Position numbers and translations under genes: made by a program
Source: Plectrocnemia conspersa
Taxonomy: Eukaryota; Arthropoda; Insecta; Trichoptera; Polycentropodidae
Assembly (NCBI GenBank): GCA_009617715.1
Contig: VTFK01000574.1
Location: 1-64,000, forward strand
Length of the DNA stretch: 64,000 bases
Reading direction: 5' to 3'
Notes under the pieces: model-generated
Seen by the model: only the letters and a program-made list of their open reading frames with translations
The model's database searches: none
Told to the model about the DNA's origin: nothing
In this document: positions 1-11,984 of the stretch, piece by piece
Position numbering within the stretch: the stretch's first letter is position 1
Layout: each line of letters starts with the position of its first letter

Positions 1-328
1 AAAATAAATAATGAGTTATTTTTTTCAATATATTATTTAAACTCGCTTTTTAATAGTTGGTTTATAAATTATTAATGAAATACGGCTGTACTTTTGACGA
101 TTCAATGTCACTGCTTAGCTGAACAATATCTTAATGCTTTTTTATTAGGACTTCGAAAATATGTATCGTATTTTTTAGAATTTTTTGTGTGTTTTTCGGA
201 AGCGAAGTAAGTACCTCAAATATACCGTTTTTTTTTTGTTTATATACTATTAATAAAATGTAGTAAATGAATAATAAAATAAAATATCTGGGTTTATATT
301 TAAATTTATTGTTAGAATATTGCCTTTT
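1..328. other. AT-rich flank, no gene seen
   Basis: Low-complexity A+T-rich sequence up to the hAT target duplication. A long open frame on the minus strand (131-646) runs through it into the element. It has no recognisable domain and crosses the element boundary at 337, so I treat it as chance. Confidence 0.6.
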
Positions 329-336
329 GAGTAGGT
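329..336. repeat. 8-bp target site duplication, left copy
   Basis: GAGTAGGT directly precedes the CAGGGGTCGGCAAC terminus and recurs exactly at 1961-1968 after the other terminus. An 8-bp duplication is the hallmark of hAT superfamily insertion. Confidence 0.9.
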
Positions 337-1960
337 CAGGGGTCGGCAACGTGCGGCTCCGGAGCCGCATGCGGCTCTGGCACAAATATCCACGGGCTCG
401 GGCTCTAATTCTGGTCAAGTGTCCTTTCCATGCAACGTTGAATGTGTGCGTGAGCGTTGACGTAGTACCTGTTTCGTCCGGTAGGGGCGCAGCGCAGCGT
501 AGTAGTATGACAGCTGTCAATCTGCGTATTTGGCGGCTACAGAAAAGCCGGCCAAAAGTATGACCGGTGTCAGAAAAGGGCTTGTTGTCATTTTGAAAGA
601 AACAAATAATCACGAGATATTGGTTTATCTTTGCATTATTCACCAAGAAGCTTTGTGCGCAGACATTTCCGAAAGAAATTAGAAAAAGTTATGAGATTAG
701 TGATCACGATAATCAACTCCATTGTAGCTAAAGCTCTTAATAATCGTCAATTCAAAGAATTTTTAGTTAAAATGGAGAGTGAGTACGCTGATCTTCTGCT
801 TCATAAAAAGGTTTGATGGGTATCAAGAGGGAACGTTTTAAAACGTTTCTCGTCCCTATTGCCAGAAATTGAAGCATTTCTCCTTGAGAAGGGTGTTCAC
901 TATCCAGAACTTACAGACAATCAGTAGATCCAAAACTTTCATTTCATGTTAGACGTTACGTCTCATCTAAAGCAGCATAACCGTAAACTACAAGGGCAAG
1001 GAAATACAATTTTTTCGATGTTAGAAGAAGTCATTTCATTCGAAAACAAATTATCTTTTTTTGCTCAAGATTTTGAAAGGGAAACATTGTTTCACTTTCC
1101 GAGCCTGCTGAAGTATCGCCAAGAAAATAATTCATCTTTTGATCAACACCATTTCAAAACAACAATTTTAAATATGAAGGAAGCATTTCTCAGTAGGTTT
1201 CAGGAGTTTAAAAACAGCAAAGTGACTTTAGCATTCGTCAAAAATCCTCTTAATGCTATAATAACTTTTTTTTTAATTTTCTCCTTTTGGCATTGACATT
1301 GTAACTTTGAAATACAATTGCAGGATTTAAAAAACAAGGAAATATGAAGCTCCAAATTTCAACGTCTTTGTATTGATTTGGAAATATTGGAGAAGAACGA
1401 ATGTGATCTTAGTTCACAACACAAGTGGTCTGCTTTGAAAGACCTGGACAATGAAGACATGATCATTTTCAACGTCTGGAATAGTATTCCCGACTCTTAC
1501 AATCAGCTGAAAAAACTTGCGTTTGCTGTTCTTTCCCTTTTGATTATACATATATATGCGAACAATCCTTTTCAAGCATGAACTTTATCAAGAGTAAACT
1601 TAGAAGTTGTCTTATTGATGGGAACCTGGAATCATGCCTAAAATTAAAAACGACAACATATATACCTGACTTACTGAAACTTTCCAAGGAGATGCAAGGA
1701 CATTGTTCGCATTAAGTGTTTGTCAGTCATTGCCATGATTTAAATTTATGGATACCTTACTTTCATATTATTGTTTATCAACGAATAAATCTTTATTAAG
1801 CGTGAAATCAAGTTTTATTCAGTATACCCGTAATTTAATGAAGGTCTAAAATTATAATAAAGGTTTACTAAATTAAAAAACAGATTTGGCTCTTAGAGCT
1901 ATTTTGAATCGTTGTAATGTACATATTTGGCTCTTCGGCCAATAAGTTTGCCGACCACTG
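337..1960 (+). mobile_element. hAT-superfamily DNA transposon, defective
   Basis: The element is 1,624 bp. It begins CAGGGGTCGGCAAC and ends GTTTGCCGACCACTG, which are imperfect terminal inverted repeats (CAGNGGTCGGCAA type), and is bounded by a perfect 8-bp duplication, GAGTAGGT. The left subterminal part holds the palindrome CGGCTCCGGAGCCG; the right subterminal part has GGCTCTTCGGCC. Inside is the 3' portion of a transposase gene with stops and a frameshift; the 5' part, where a BED-type zinc finger would be expected, is missing. The internal deletion makes the copy non-autonomous, but both ends and both duplications are intact, so it could in principle have been moved in trans by a relative. 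Confidence 0.9.
620..1715 (+). pseudogene. hAT transposase remnant (GTF2IRD2/ZBED-like group)
   Basis: Three consecutive stretches resemble hAT transposases of the kind that gave rise to vertebrate GTF2IRD2. The first (620-830) has CIIHQEALCA and then NNRQFKEFLVKMESEYADLL. The second (832-1296) has SRGNVLKRF, LLEKGVHYPEL and MLEEVISFE. A C-terminal dimerisation region (about 1550-1715) contains EQSFSSMNFIKSKLRS and ends PDLLKLSKEMQ. In-frame stops occur at about 814 (TGA where arginine is usual, a CpG-decay type change) and 926 (TAG where tryptophan is usual), with more near 1294-1345, and there is a frame change near 1545. The N-terminal DNA-binding domain and the first part of the catalytic RNase H-like fold are absent. 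No active enzyme can be made from it. Confidence 0.85.
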
Positions 1961-1968
1961 GAGTAGGT
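1961..1968. repeat. 8-bp target site duplication, right copy
   Basis: GAGTAGGT, identical to 329-336, follows the CACTG end of the hAT element directly. Confidence 0.9.
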
Positions 1969-3354
1969 GTATGCGTCTTGTGCTGCATACATCCGGCAAC
2001 AACGGAAGTTTTAGATTTACTATTTCTTATAATAATCGCTGGTATGTTCTTAATGTTCAGATCTTATAGATTGGTATTTTTATTGTCATGCCTCATTCAA
2101 ACAAATTAACTTAGCACACTATATGTCTGTGGTAATTGTTTCCCCATATTTAATCACTTCTTTATTTCATATTGTGTAATTCTGTTCTTAGTTTTTTTTA
2201 ACATTGATATTAACGATTAAATTCATTATGACGTTTTTCAGAGATTTCTTAATTTTGCGCATGAAAATCAGTAGGAAATTAATTTATTCATCTAGGAATT
2301 TAACGTTAGATATAGTGTTATGATTTTTTAGTACATGGTCCAGCGTTTGTATCATACATATAATGAGATATGATCAATACAAAAAACTACACACACGTTT
2401 GATTTCTTAGATTGTAAAACATGTACAAATCTGCAAGAATAGCATAAATTAATGTTACATTATCCTTAAAATATTCTTAATACTAATAAAATAGAAAATC
2501 TGCAGGATTTTGAACAGTCTCATTTATAAAAAAAATCTATAAATGTGTTCAAAAAATAAATTGGAGTAATGATAAGTATATCCATATCGTATTAATAGTA
2601 GGGGCGGAAACACAAACTTGCCATCTTTTTCTAAATTATGAATAATGATGAAATGGATAACTCTCTAACTGACTGTGTTAACACAAATAGAGTATAGAAG
2701 CAAATGTCAGCTTAAAAATAAAATCTTAAAGTAACACAAATATTATTTAAGTTTATATTTTAGTACTGTATTATAAGTGTTTGCATAATAAATGAGCGAT
2801 ATTTAAAAAATGAATGTAAAAGGCTAGTAAAAAAAAATTTATTACTATAGTATTTATAAGACTAATTTATAATACGGTTTAAAACGGCTATGGCAATTTC
2901 TTTTCCTAAGAAGCGCTAGGCTAGTTTACTTCGGTTTTTTCTATGCTGCTTGTTCTGTTTATGGCTAAAATAAAGGTTTTTTGTAAATGATTAATGAATT
3001 TGCTTAAAAATATTTGTGTTATAAATAGCTATAGAAAGATTTGGGTTATTGAAAACTGCATTTGGTGTAAAAAAATCTGAGAGCAAAAAAACTCGTTTTC
3101 AGTTTATTCAAATGCATTGAGTCCTCTAGTGATTTAATTAATAAAAAGTTGTTTTATTTAAAAATATTTTTTAGAAATATTGTCTGGGTTTAAAATAAAT
3201 AAAAAAGACTCAATATTAACATTCACTCTTAGTCTAACATTTACTTCCCCTCCGATTTCTCACACTACCCTAAATAATTACTTACTGTAAATAGAATTCT
3301 TGCTATATACAGAGACCATGAAAAATGAATAAAACTATAAGCAAAACATCCATA
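1969..3354. other. AT-rich desert
   Basis: Long poly-A and poly-T runs with short open frames only. I see no domain, terminal repeat or RNA gene here. Confidence 0.5.
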
Positions 3355-3680
3355 ATAAACAATCGCAACCTTGAACAGCCGTGCCCCTAATGGCTTGGAG
3401 GTCGTTTTGGAAAATTTTCAATTACGGCTTATCAACTGAAAGTTTCTCTCCGTTGGGTATTCTATATCATTTCGCGTTTGTACAGTGAAATGTTTAAGGC
3501 CAATGTACAACGCCCACAGTATGATTTGAAGCACAGTTTGCCACGCTAAACACCCATTTTATTACGAATCCGTGCATTAAATTTTTGCACCTCGGACTCT
3601 TCGATTAAATGTATCGGTGGTAAATCGAAGATTTCTCACGCGCTAAGCGTTATCGAGTATATAAATAACATACAGCGTAC
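3355..3680. promoter_or_regulatory. Higher-GC non-coding island, candidate conserved element
   Basis: Sequence complexity and GC rise sharply against both flanks, with no open frame of note. Cores such as CATTTTATTACGA and GTGCATTAAATT resemble homeodomain binding sites. Regulatory function is inferred from composition alone. Confidence 0.25.
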
Positions 3681-4640
3681 ATGGTGAGAGTGTTTTTTAA
3701 TATATTTTTTTACATGAAAAACTCCTACGTTGTTTTAAAATGTTTGCTGTAGCAATACCTCTTTTATTTTTTTATTATTGCTCAATCTTTCCTTTGTAAA
3801 CATTTTTCTTCAATTCTTTTTACAACAATGCAAAGATTTAAATCTTGATTTTTTTAATAAAAATAAAATAAAATATAATGTATTTCTCTAGATTTAAAAC
3901 ATATTCTCATACTAATGATAAAATAGGATGTAAGTGATAACATTAAGTAAGTGATACAATAATACATCTTATATATATAATTACACATTTATTCATTTTA
4001 AAATATGTGCTTTTTAAAAAAACACTTATTTAACACTGAGTTGTACATTTTATTTGTTTTATTAGATAAAATCATTAAGTCACTAAAATACTATTTTTAT
4101 TAACACCACATTGTGAACTTGCTTTATTTTAGAGACAAATTTAGTTGCTTATAAAGAGGCAATTTTTTTAATGCATATGATGATTTTTTTAGACAGTCTT
4201 CATCTTCAACAAAATCAGTTATTTAACACTTGGTTTTGAAGATGCTTATATAGTGTGTACGTGTAAATATTTTACTTATAATATTTTCTAAATTTCCAGT
4301 CAAAAATTCACGATTAACTCAAATATTCGACAGTTATAATAACAAGCTCAGAAAATGTCAATGGTACTTCAGCGAGCTTAAAAATAATATAATCGATATT
4401 CAAATTAATCCGTTAATTTAATTTTCCTAATCTCAATATTTTTAAATATCTCCTAATTATTCCAATTTATCATATATTATTTCTAATTGCATAATTGTAT
4501 ATACTTGTAAACTTTTTTACATTGTTTTTGCATCCTCATGCTTGTCGTCTTTTTTTTATATTTTAAATCATTAATTTAATTTATATTGAAAAAATTTAAG
4601 TTTATTTTTCGCACAATCTAAAGCGCCTAAATTTGACTAT
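3681..4640. other. AT-rich desert
   Basis: Simple A/T-rich sequence with nothing recognisable on either strand. Confidence 0.5.
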
Positions 4641-5180
4641 TGATGTAATATTTGATTAAATCGAAGCAATTAGCTCTCACGCCATTTTTTTATCCAATCC
4701 CCAGGAACCTGGAGGTGGGTCTTCAGGTTGATAAACCACTTGTCTCGGTGATAGCTGCCCACACTTTAATGACGCGTTGGTACAGTGTTCGAACGAGTTC
4801 CAGAGAGAAGCCATGCAACTTAGGTGGTGATTCCACTCAGTGGAAGGAAGTCGACTTATGCTCCTGTCCAGGGCATTTGTTACTAAATTAATCTGCGCTA
4901 AAACCGTTTTTACATCTTGTACCACGGCATTGGTATGTTACAATCTATGTTTTCAATCATAAACACCGTTTAACGTAATGACGGCAGAACAAATTGAAAA
5001 TTCATTCCGCAATCCAACTGGGGCGTTATGCAGTTAACTTACATCAGTTAAATAATAGTGTTTAATTTACAACGTTTATGAATATTTAAACTGCGGGTGT
5101 TAATAGCAAAATAATAATTCAATATCAGAGCTTTACCGCAATGTTAGCTATTTATATATGGCGCAGCGGTTAAATATTTA
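4641..5180. promoter_or_regulatory. Moderate-GC island
   Basis: From 4680 to 4970 GC is higher and the sequence is open on both strands for about 80 codons, with no recognisable protein. A short A/T stretch follows, then GCAGCGGTTAAATATTTATC near 5162. It is most likely non-coding; regulatory role is a guess. Confidence 0.2.
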
Positions 5181-6906
5181 TCATGGCCATAGCTATACAA
5201 GGTTTCACTAACTCAAAATTATTTTTGCCAAAAATATACCTAAAATTAATCTAATGATGATTGATAGATGAAAATATGTGTATAGTGAATTAGTGTGCTT
5301 ATCAAAATTCAGCTAAAATAAATAAACTATTGATTAGTTATTTTCTGTGTATTTTTTTTTAGGTAAAGATCCTTGACTATTATTTTTTTAACATAATAAT
5401 TTATAGATAATTTAAACCTAGGGTTTATTTTAAGCATTCGTTTTTTTTACATAGAATTTAATAAATATTACGGTTAAGTGACACAAAGTTATATCTATTT
5501 TTGTAACGAGAAGTAAATAACCTGATTTATGGAAAAGTATACAAATAGTATCTAATATATAATACTTTTATATTAAAAAAAAAGTTTTTAACAACTTATA
5601 TATGATTGCATTTAATAAACTATAATTGTACAACAAATTTAACTCATTAAGACCTAACTTTTAAGTTTTATATTTAAATTATAATTTTTTAAATGAAAAA
5701 TATAAATTTATAATAATAAAAAACATATGCAAAATTCCCTATATATGTTTTAAAAAAATATTAGTGTTGTGCGTTTAATTTTTTAGAATACAAAGTTATT
5801 GATATCATAAATTATGAATATGAATATGAATATGAACTTATGATTTCGGATTTTGAAGTGAGCCAAGGTTGGTTTAAAATAGAAAGCGATTGCTTCCCTC
5901 GTCGGGATTGGATGAACTCTTATTTGCCTCAAGCATAGTAGTAAAAAAGTAGAAACTTTTAAATTTTCTGGATGGATGATTCTAAGGAAACGTATTCCGA
6001 AAGGAAGTGTCGTCGGTGTACTATGTTCGCGCTTATTTTCCTGTGATGATTTGGTTCATTCATACCCGACGATTTGAGTTAGAACAGACTATATTGTTGT
6101 CTGTTATTTATCTTATATTATTTTTTTCACATAACATAAATTAAGCAATAATATCATATGGCAATTGTAATTAGAAGACCGGCTATTCCACCAAACATCA
6201 TTACTTGTATTAATCATTTTTGCTTTGTTTATATCAATTTGAAAAATGCATCATCAAGTGGCTCCTAATTAGTCTGATTTTCTGATCGTCACGTGCGTCT
6301 ATGTGAAGGATATACTTGTTTTGGAAGTCGCTTTAAAAAAAGTATCTTTTCCTGGCAGTGTTTATTGCTTTTAGTTAGTTCTGAGTAATTTTAGCATTTT
6401 CAAGAAATTTAATTTATGAAAAGGCGTGAAAATCCAAATATTACGTTATTAAGACATAAACGTCGGCGAGTACCTGACACAAAAACAAGGGCTTAGCGTT
6501 TGATTCAAAACTGTACCTATTTAAAAGCATCCATCATAAATTATAAGCACGAAGGAAAGGATTTATATATTTTTTATGTATTATATAACATAACCCAATA
6601 TTATCGCGTACAATTGTACATTAAAAGGTACACCGAAATACGCCTTCAAGTCTTTATTTTTAGTCTTTGGAACAAAAGGGGGCGAAAAAATAATCTCTTT
6701 CTGAGGTAAAACATCTTCTCTTTAATTTGGACTTGATCAAGAAGAGGCCATCGGAAAATCCACCGCTTCTCTCTTTGCATCCCTCGGTCCAGATCGAAGT
6801 CCGGAATCTGGTTTTGAAGTTGACTAAATCCTTTTAACACAGACACAGAGAGGATTTTACATTTAATTAACATATACCAACTGTACGTAATCAATAATAA
6901 TGCTGC
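5181..6906. other. AT-rich sequence with small GC patches
   Basis: Mostly simple sequence. More complex patches lie at 5860-6065 and 6655-6850; the latter includes AAAAGGGGGCGAAAAAATAA. A short ATGAAT-type hexamer array sits at 5813-5835. A 35-bp block at 6440-6475 recurs in diverged form near 23272. No gene is recognised. Confidence 0.4.
5813..5835 (+). repeat. Hexanucleotide microsatellite
   Basis: About four tandem units of ATGAAT (TATGAATATGAATATGAA...). Confidence 0.8.
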
Positions 6907-7156
6907 ACAAAAAATAAAATAATAGCAAAAAACTCTACATTAAAACAAAAATAAACACCACTGACAACAAAATTAAGACAGCGATATAAAAAATTTAGTT
7001 ATTTAACAAAAGTGTTACTACAAAAAATAAAAACAGATTTGGAATAATTCTAAATTTGTTTTTAGTTTTTTGTATCAACAACTTCGCTGTCTTAATATTG
7101 TTGTCAGTGGTGTTTATTTTTGTTTTGAGGTAGAGTTTTTTGTTATTATTTTTGTA
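6907..7156. mobile_element. Foldback/MITE-like inverted repeat, about 250 bp
   Basis: The left arm (6910-6983) and right arm (about 7088-7155) are near-perfect reverse complements over about 70 bp. They share AAAAAACTCTAC, AAAACAAAAATAAACACCAC, TGACAACAA and ATTAAGACAGCG. The spacer is about 100 bp of A/T-rich sequence. Such long terminal inversions with no coding capacity suit a MITE or foldback element. No clear target duplication is visible because the flanks are too A-rich, so the superfamily is undetermined. Confidence 0.75.
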
Positions 7157-9060
7157 ATTATTAGAAATTGGTTAATATACTTGGTTACAAAAAGTATAAT
7201 ATAAATTATAACAAAATTATTTTAAAATAAAATTGTCAATATCTTAAAATAATATTAAATCAGATAGTTTTCTTATGAATCAAAAATTATTTATTTATTT
7301 ATCAATATTGATATAAGTACTTTTCATTAAATATACTTATGCTAGCGCTTCTTCCAATTTGCAAAACATCGAATAAAAGGAGCTTCACTTGGCAATTTTG
7401 ATTTTGTCCAATATTGTCACAACAAATTCCTTTCTATATTTTTTTTTGTGAACATTCAAAAGTCACAGCTGATTATTTTTAGGGTTCTGGTATATAAACT
7501 GGTATTTTATATTGATTCAAAATACAAAAGTTGTTCGCCTACAATTTGTGGTATTTTTATGCAAACATTAAACTTCTTATTTACAAAGAAAACAGTAAGG
7601 AGAACCTTTCAAAGCGACCGAACTTGACGTGATTTTTTACTCTTGGCTCTTCAGAGCAATAGTACTTTTGTTTAAATTTTATAAGCGTACATCATTGATT
7701 GGTAATAGTTACGAAGCGTAAAGCAACTCTTGAATATTGCTTAGCAATTTATTAATGATCTAAATGTTAAATAAATCGTATGAGACGCAAAAAAATTCAG
7801 AAATCTACCTAATAAAGATGTTGTGAATATTAAGACGGTAAATCCGCCCATTTTTTTTTTTTATTTTCGACTTATTCGTTAAGACATAATAATATAAAAG
7901 TATGTTTTGTTCTAATTATGTTTATATTATATTTTATTTCATGTATGTATATATATATAATTACATATATAAGCTAAATAAATTTAAAAAAAAAAATAGT
8001 ATTAAATGTATATTCTTTATCTTGATACTCCATTATTATCAAAATAAAGACATCGATGAACAGTCAAGATTTGACCTCGTAAAATTTTGACTGTACGACA
8101 TGCGAATCTCAAACAGTAGTATTAGAAAAAAAATATTACATCAAAAATAAGCGTGTAATTTTTAATTGATTTATTATATAGTGAAGTAAAAAAATGTGAA
8201 ATTGTTGTATGTTGCAGTGTGAAAGACCTTGATATTTACACCTGTACTTAGCTAATGAATATCTATCAAGATACTCTAGGAAAAATATTATTTTTTTTAC
8301 TGCGTAGCGTACATCATTAATATGATGTGTTAAATAATAATAAAATAATGGAAAAGTGGTTAAATAATAATTAGAAACTGTAAATCCGTAAGAGATGTTA
8401 AAATATTATATAAACGATGGATTTAGTTATTAATTTTTTTATAGATAACATAAAGGGTAAAATATGTTTAAAATATATATACAGGGTATAGTGTTTCTTT
8501 AATTATTTTATTGTGCGAACATTTTATTTTAAGATAATAATGTTTGTGTGTAAATATTTAAAAATTTGCAGAACATACATATGTATAGGAGAGTTCTAAA
8601 TGCAAATTAAAACTAACTAGATTTGCCCAATTTTTTCGAAGGTGAGCTTATTGCTCCAATCGATAGTTCTCATTGCTGTCTTTTCCTCGAACCTCGAAAA
8701 AATGTTGTTGTCCATCAAAACGAGCCATAAAAAATATAAAAGTATAATTAAAAGTATTTTTTTAATGGTTATTTTGGTTTTATGGATATATATTCTTTTT
8801 AAAAGGAAGTCTTTTTATAATTATTATAAATATTAATATGAAAAATAAAACAAATATAGTAATTACATGTATTAGGTAAATTTATTTTTATAGGTTGTTA
8901 TCATATTTTACTAAGCCAGAAAAAAACAGTATTATATTTTATATTAGATTAATTTATAAAATAAAAAAAAATTTGATAGGCAAATTAATTTGCATACAAT
9001 AATTAATAAGATTACTAATCTATCGTACCAAAATAAATTATTGTTTTATTACCGGAACTA
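7157..9060. other. AT-rich desert
   Basis: Very A/T-rich with TATATA and poly-A runs. Short open frames at 7902-8090 and 8642-8836 have low-complexity Lys/Ile/Tyr/Phe translations and are not credible genes. Confidence 0.5.
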
Positions 9061-9480
9061 GACTCAAATGTGAATTAAGTAGTAAAGGCCCCGCTCGCTG
9101 TTTGCTCCGTAACCCTGAACCGTGTCTGTAACCCCGTCGGTTAAGATAGAGGATAGACAAAAAAGTAAAACCTTATACGGGCACACATTAACCGGTTAAA
9201 GTGGCGATACACTTTTTATCCACAACTTCGATCGCACGCGGATTATATAATAAATAACGCGTTATTTATAATAAAGAGACGCTTGCGGCCATCATGCCGT
9301 TTTATTGTTATTTTATTTGTTTTTTTTATACCTGCGTTTGTTTTGCGAAAAGGTGGTCAAACCAACGCATAAAGACAATGTAAAAGCTATCTCATTTTGC
9401 GGCTTTTGAAATTGAGCGAAACATAACATGTGTTTACGAAAAAACGCGTGTGAAAAGATCAATATTTTTACGTCATTTTT
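9061..9480. promoter_or_regulatory. Moderate-GC island
   Basis: GC-richer sequence (GGCCCCGCTCGCTGTTTGCTCC near 9088; AACGCGTTATTTATAATAAA near 9256) set in A/T-rich surroundings. It is not open for any length, so it is likely non-coding. TTTATTG and TTATTTATAATAAA cores could bind homeodomain factors, but this is only inference. Confidence 0.2.
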
Positions 9481-10248
9481 GGGTGATTATGTTATTTGTA
9501 AAATCAATAGAATTCTCAAAAATTAAGAAATTAAAATATTTTACTATTTATGGGCTGCACTCTGCAGTAAAAAAGCGAGACGTGATGAAAGATCATTTTT
9601 GAAATTAACCCTTAGACCGCCGACCGGTAAATTGTTAATTACTCGCTGTACGCCATGCGTTTTTAGCGATATAAATTTTTGGCTACTTACTCTGTTTAAC
9701 ACATCATTACAGCCAAAATACTTAATTTTTATATTTTAAAATTATATATGTATGATTAACACGATTTAAACATTCTAATTATATCAATAAACAAACATTT
9801 TTAGTCGTATTGTTGAAAATATGAAGTGAACAAAACTAAATCAATTGGTCGGTCCGCGTGTTGGCTCGCGTGCACACACCTACACACACATGAACGCGCG
9901 CGGCACTATACAAGCGAATGACAAGCAGGGTCATGCTCACACTGAGACAATTTTAATATATAAATCTGCAACGCATTTTTTTTCTTCGTCTGACCTACAT
10001 CCTGTTTAAAAAAAATTTACAAATCGACAACATTTCTTTGATGCATACAAAATCACATATATCGTACACAAAAATAACCCTAATAACCAAACCGTTTGTT
10101 TTTGATCAATGGTGTTTGCAATTGGTTGTTGTTGAAGGTTGTCATATTTCTTTATATATAAAAATAATAAATAATAAAACTTGATAGCAAGATACGATGT
10201 TACATTTAACTATATATAATAAGATCTATAATTTATAATATATACATA

Positions 10249-10610
10249 TTCTTCTTCTTCTTCCACGGCACTACAACCGGTGATCGGTTTTGGCATTTCC
10301 ACCTAATTTCTTGTAGGGCTTCTAGATATATCTTGAGTTTTAGTATGTCTTCCGATATTGTTTGCATTTTTTCTGGTTGTAATATTGCACATTCCAGCTT
10401 CCAAAATTGAAGTCCAATCGTTTATCTAGATTTCGATCGTCTAGGTCATTATGAATCGGGGCGGATTTATTATTTCTTTGTGATTTTTTCATAATTATTT
10501 GGATTTATCCACGTTGGTTGGTTTGCTCCATGATAGAAACCCTCCTCCTTTATCCGGGCTTGGGACCGGCAAGAGTGCAACATATCTACACTCCAGGCGG
10601 AATATGTAAT
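10249..10610. repeat. Complex patch, possible retroelement fragment
   Basis: A CTT-rich start (CTTCTTCTTCTTCC) is followed by higher-complexity sequence and CTCCTCCTTTATCCGGGCTTGG near 10541. Read on the minus strand, the last part gives SQARIKEEG, a string I associate loosely with decayed LINE 3' regions. Family assignment is uncertain. Confidence 0.25.
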
Positions 10611-10617
10611 ATATATT

Positions 10618-10643
10618 ACACACACACACACACACATATATAT
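10618..10643 (+). repeat. (CA)n/(TA)n microsatellite
   Basis: Nine CA units followed by about four TA units. It lies just upstream of a LINE 3' tail, and it makes the minus-strand frames here read as Cys/Val runs, which are chance translations. Confidence 0.85.
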
Positions 10644-10663
10644 ACAATAAATAATAAACTTTT

Positions 10664-10740
10664 CGACCATCGTGACGCATTGGGGTAACCTGTTAGGTCA
10701 CGATGGTATTAATTTAATGTAAATAAATAAACACATTACA
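10664..10740 (+). mobile_element. LINE 3' tail, copy 1
   Basis: A hairpin, ATCGTGAC ... GTCACGAT (10669-10704, perfect 8-bp stem) with GCATTGGGG and CCTGTTAGG inside, is followed by AATTTAATGTAAATAAATAA. The same structure ends the LINE copy at 61428-61497 and the copies at 63103-63170 and 25874-25955. Only the tail is recognisable; the body upstream is lost or too diverged. Confidence 0.75.
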
Positions 10741-10802
10741 AATAAATTATAAAATAATAGAACAAATAAAATAAAATGATTCTACGACAAGGAATCGTTT
10801 TT

Positions 10803-10821
10803 GTTATTATTATTATTATTT
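10803..10821 (+). repeat. (TTA)n microsatellite
   Basis: About six tandem TTA/ATT units. Confidence 0.8.
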
Positions 10822-11322
10822 AATATTTACTAAGAGTAAATATTGATATTTTATTAATTATATCTTATTTATATTTATTAATAAGTATTTAATAGTAATT
10901 ATAATTATTTAATTATTACAAACAATAAAAACCAATCACAAAAACAGTTGACAATATTAAAACAGTCGAAATAACGTATAAATATATTCACAAGTATTTA
11001 CAAATCACAATTATCATTGAAATATTGATGAGATAATTTAATTTCGATTCATAAATTAAAGTATAAAAAAACGAATTTCCGCGATGCGTTTGTGCTAACC
11101 CTAAAAGTGGTCTAAAGAAGCACGATCGAAACCGCGCGCGAAATACAAATGACTAAAATTAAGGCGTGACTTTATAATTATATATACCACTGTTTCATCG
11201 CAAATTCTATAAATAAAATCACTGAAATCGTTTACTAGGAACTCAAACTGATTTTTAAAACATATATTGCCAACTTTTACCTTTCCGTTTCTTTAAAAAA
11301 CGAAGGTTTTAACGAGCACATC

Positions 11323-11384
11323 ATATCATGCGCTTGGCGTTAGACAGTAGATTTAGTTGCGCATGATATCATGCGCTTGGCGTT
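11323..11384 (+). repeat. 19-bp direct repeat with embedded 18-bp palindrome
   Basis: ATATCATGCGCTTGGCGTT occurs exactly at 11323-11341 and 11366-11384. The second copy overlaps the perfect palindrome GCGCATGATATCATGCGC. It sits just inside a TTAA-bounded end and probably forms transposase-binding subterminal repeats. Confidence 0.8.
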
Positions 11385-11395
11385 GAAAGGATTAA

Positions 11396-11984
11396 CAGAC
11401 TAAAACAATTTCCTGATAAATAAATAATTTCAATTTACTTTTCTATAACCAATTTTAAAGATCATCTTTTTTTTAATGGTGTAATTAAACATTTTGTCAA
11501 AATATTAAATATCATTTATGGTAAAGAGCGAATGTTTGAGTTTATGTATCGTATATTTAAACTTAAACTTGTTTGTCTGATTTGTAATAAAAAAATAAAA
11601 TAAAATCGACACGTGTTAGGTTAGTAATTTTTTACCTTTCTTACTGCTCTTTAACGATACAGTAATTATTTGTAGCTTCTGTGTCGAAATTTGTATGCAA
11701 ATACCGTTAAGTGCCTTTTATTTAGCTTTGATTACTAAATAACGTAATCTATTTAACATAACAATACCTTTTGTGGATGATTATTTGATTTTCTATAAAG
11801 AAAATATAATGTTTGATCAAACACGTGTGTAACAATGATTGCCCACTTATCGCACGATTTTCCATTTACGTCTGCTCATGATATTCATCGTCAATGTAAA
11901 AAATCTACAAACACGTGTTATTTTCGTTCGGCTTCCATTTCATTTTATAAAATGACTTGTTAAATCTGTAATTGTATTCGAAAT
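11396..11984. other. AT-rich sequence, nothing recognised
   Basis: Simple sequence without an open frame of interest or repeat boundary. Confidence 0.45.

Larger units (their letters stand above)
9605..11395. mobile_element. Possible piggyBac-like element bounded by TTAA
   Basis: The left edge is TTAA followed by CCCTTAGACCGCC (9605-9621). Read inward on the minus strand, the right edge is TTAA followed by TCCTTTCAACGCC (11395 back to 11379). The two ends agree at about 9 of 13 positions. The right end is followed by an 18-bp perfect palindrome, GCGCATGATATCATGCGC (11359-11376), and a 19-bp direct repeat (11323-11341 and 11366-11384), as in the subterminal structure of piggyBac-like elements. 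No piggyBac transposase is seen inside, and a LINE tail is nested at 10664-10740. The right end alone is convincing; its pairing with this left end is tentative. Confidence 0.35.

Noticed and set aside
131..646. 171-codon minus-strand open frame
   Set aside because: It crosses the hAT boundary at 337 and the transposase on the opposite strand, includes poly-Lys/Asn runs from A/T-rich DNA and has no recognisable domain.
10470..10680. Minus-strand frames with Cys/Val repeats as a small Cys-rich protein
   Set aside because: The repeats are the translation of a (CA)n microsatellite, and the frames span a LINE tail.
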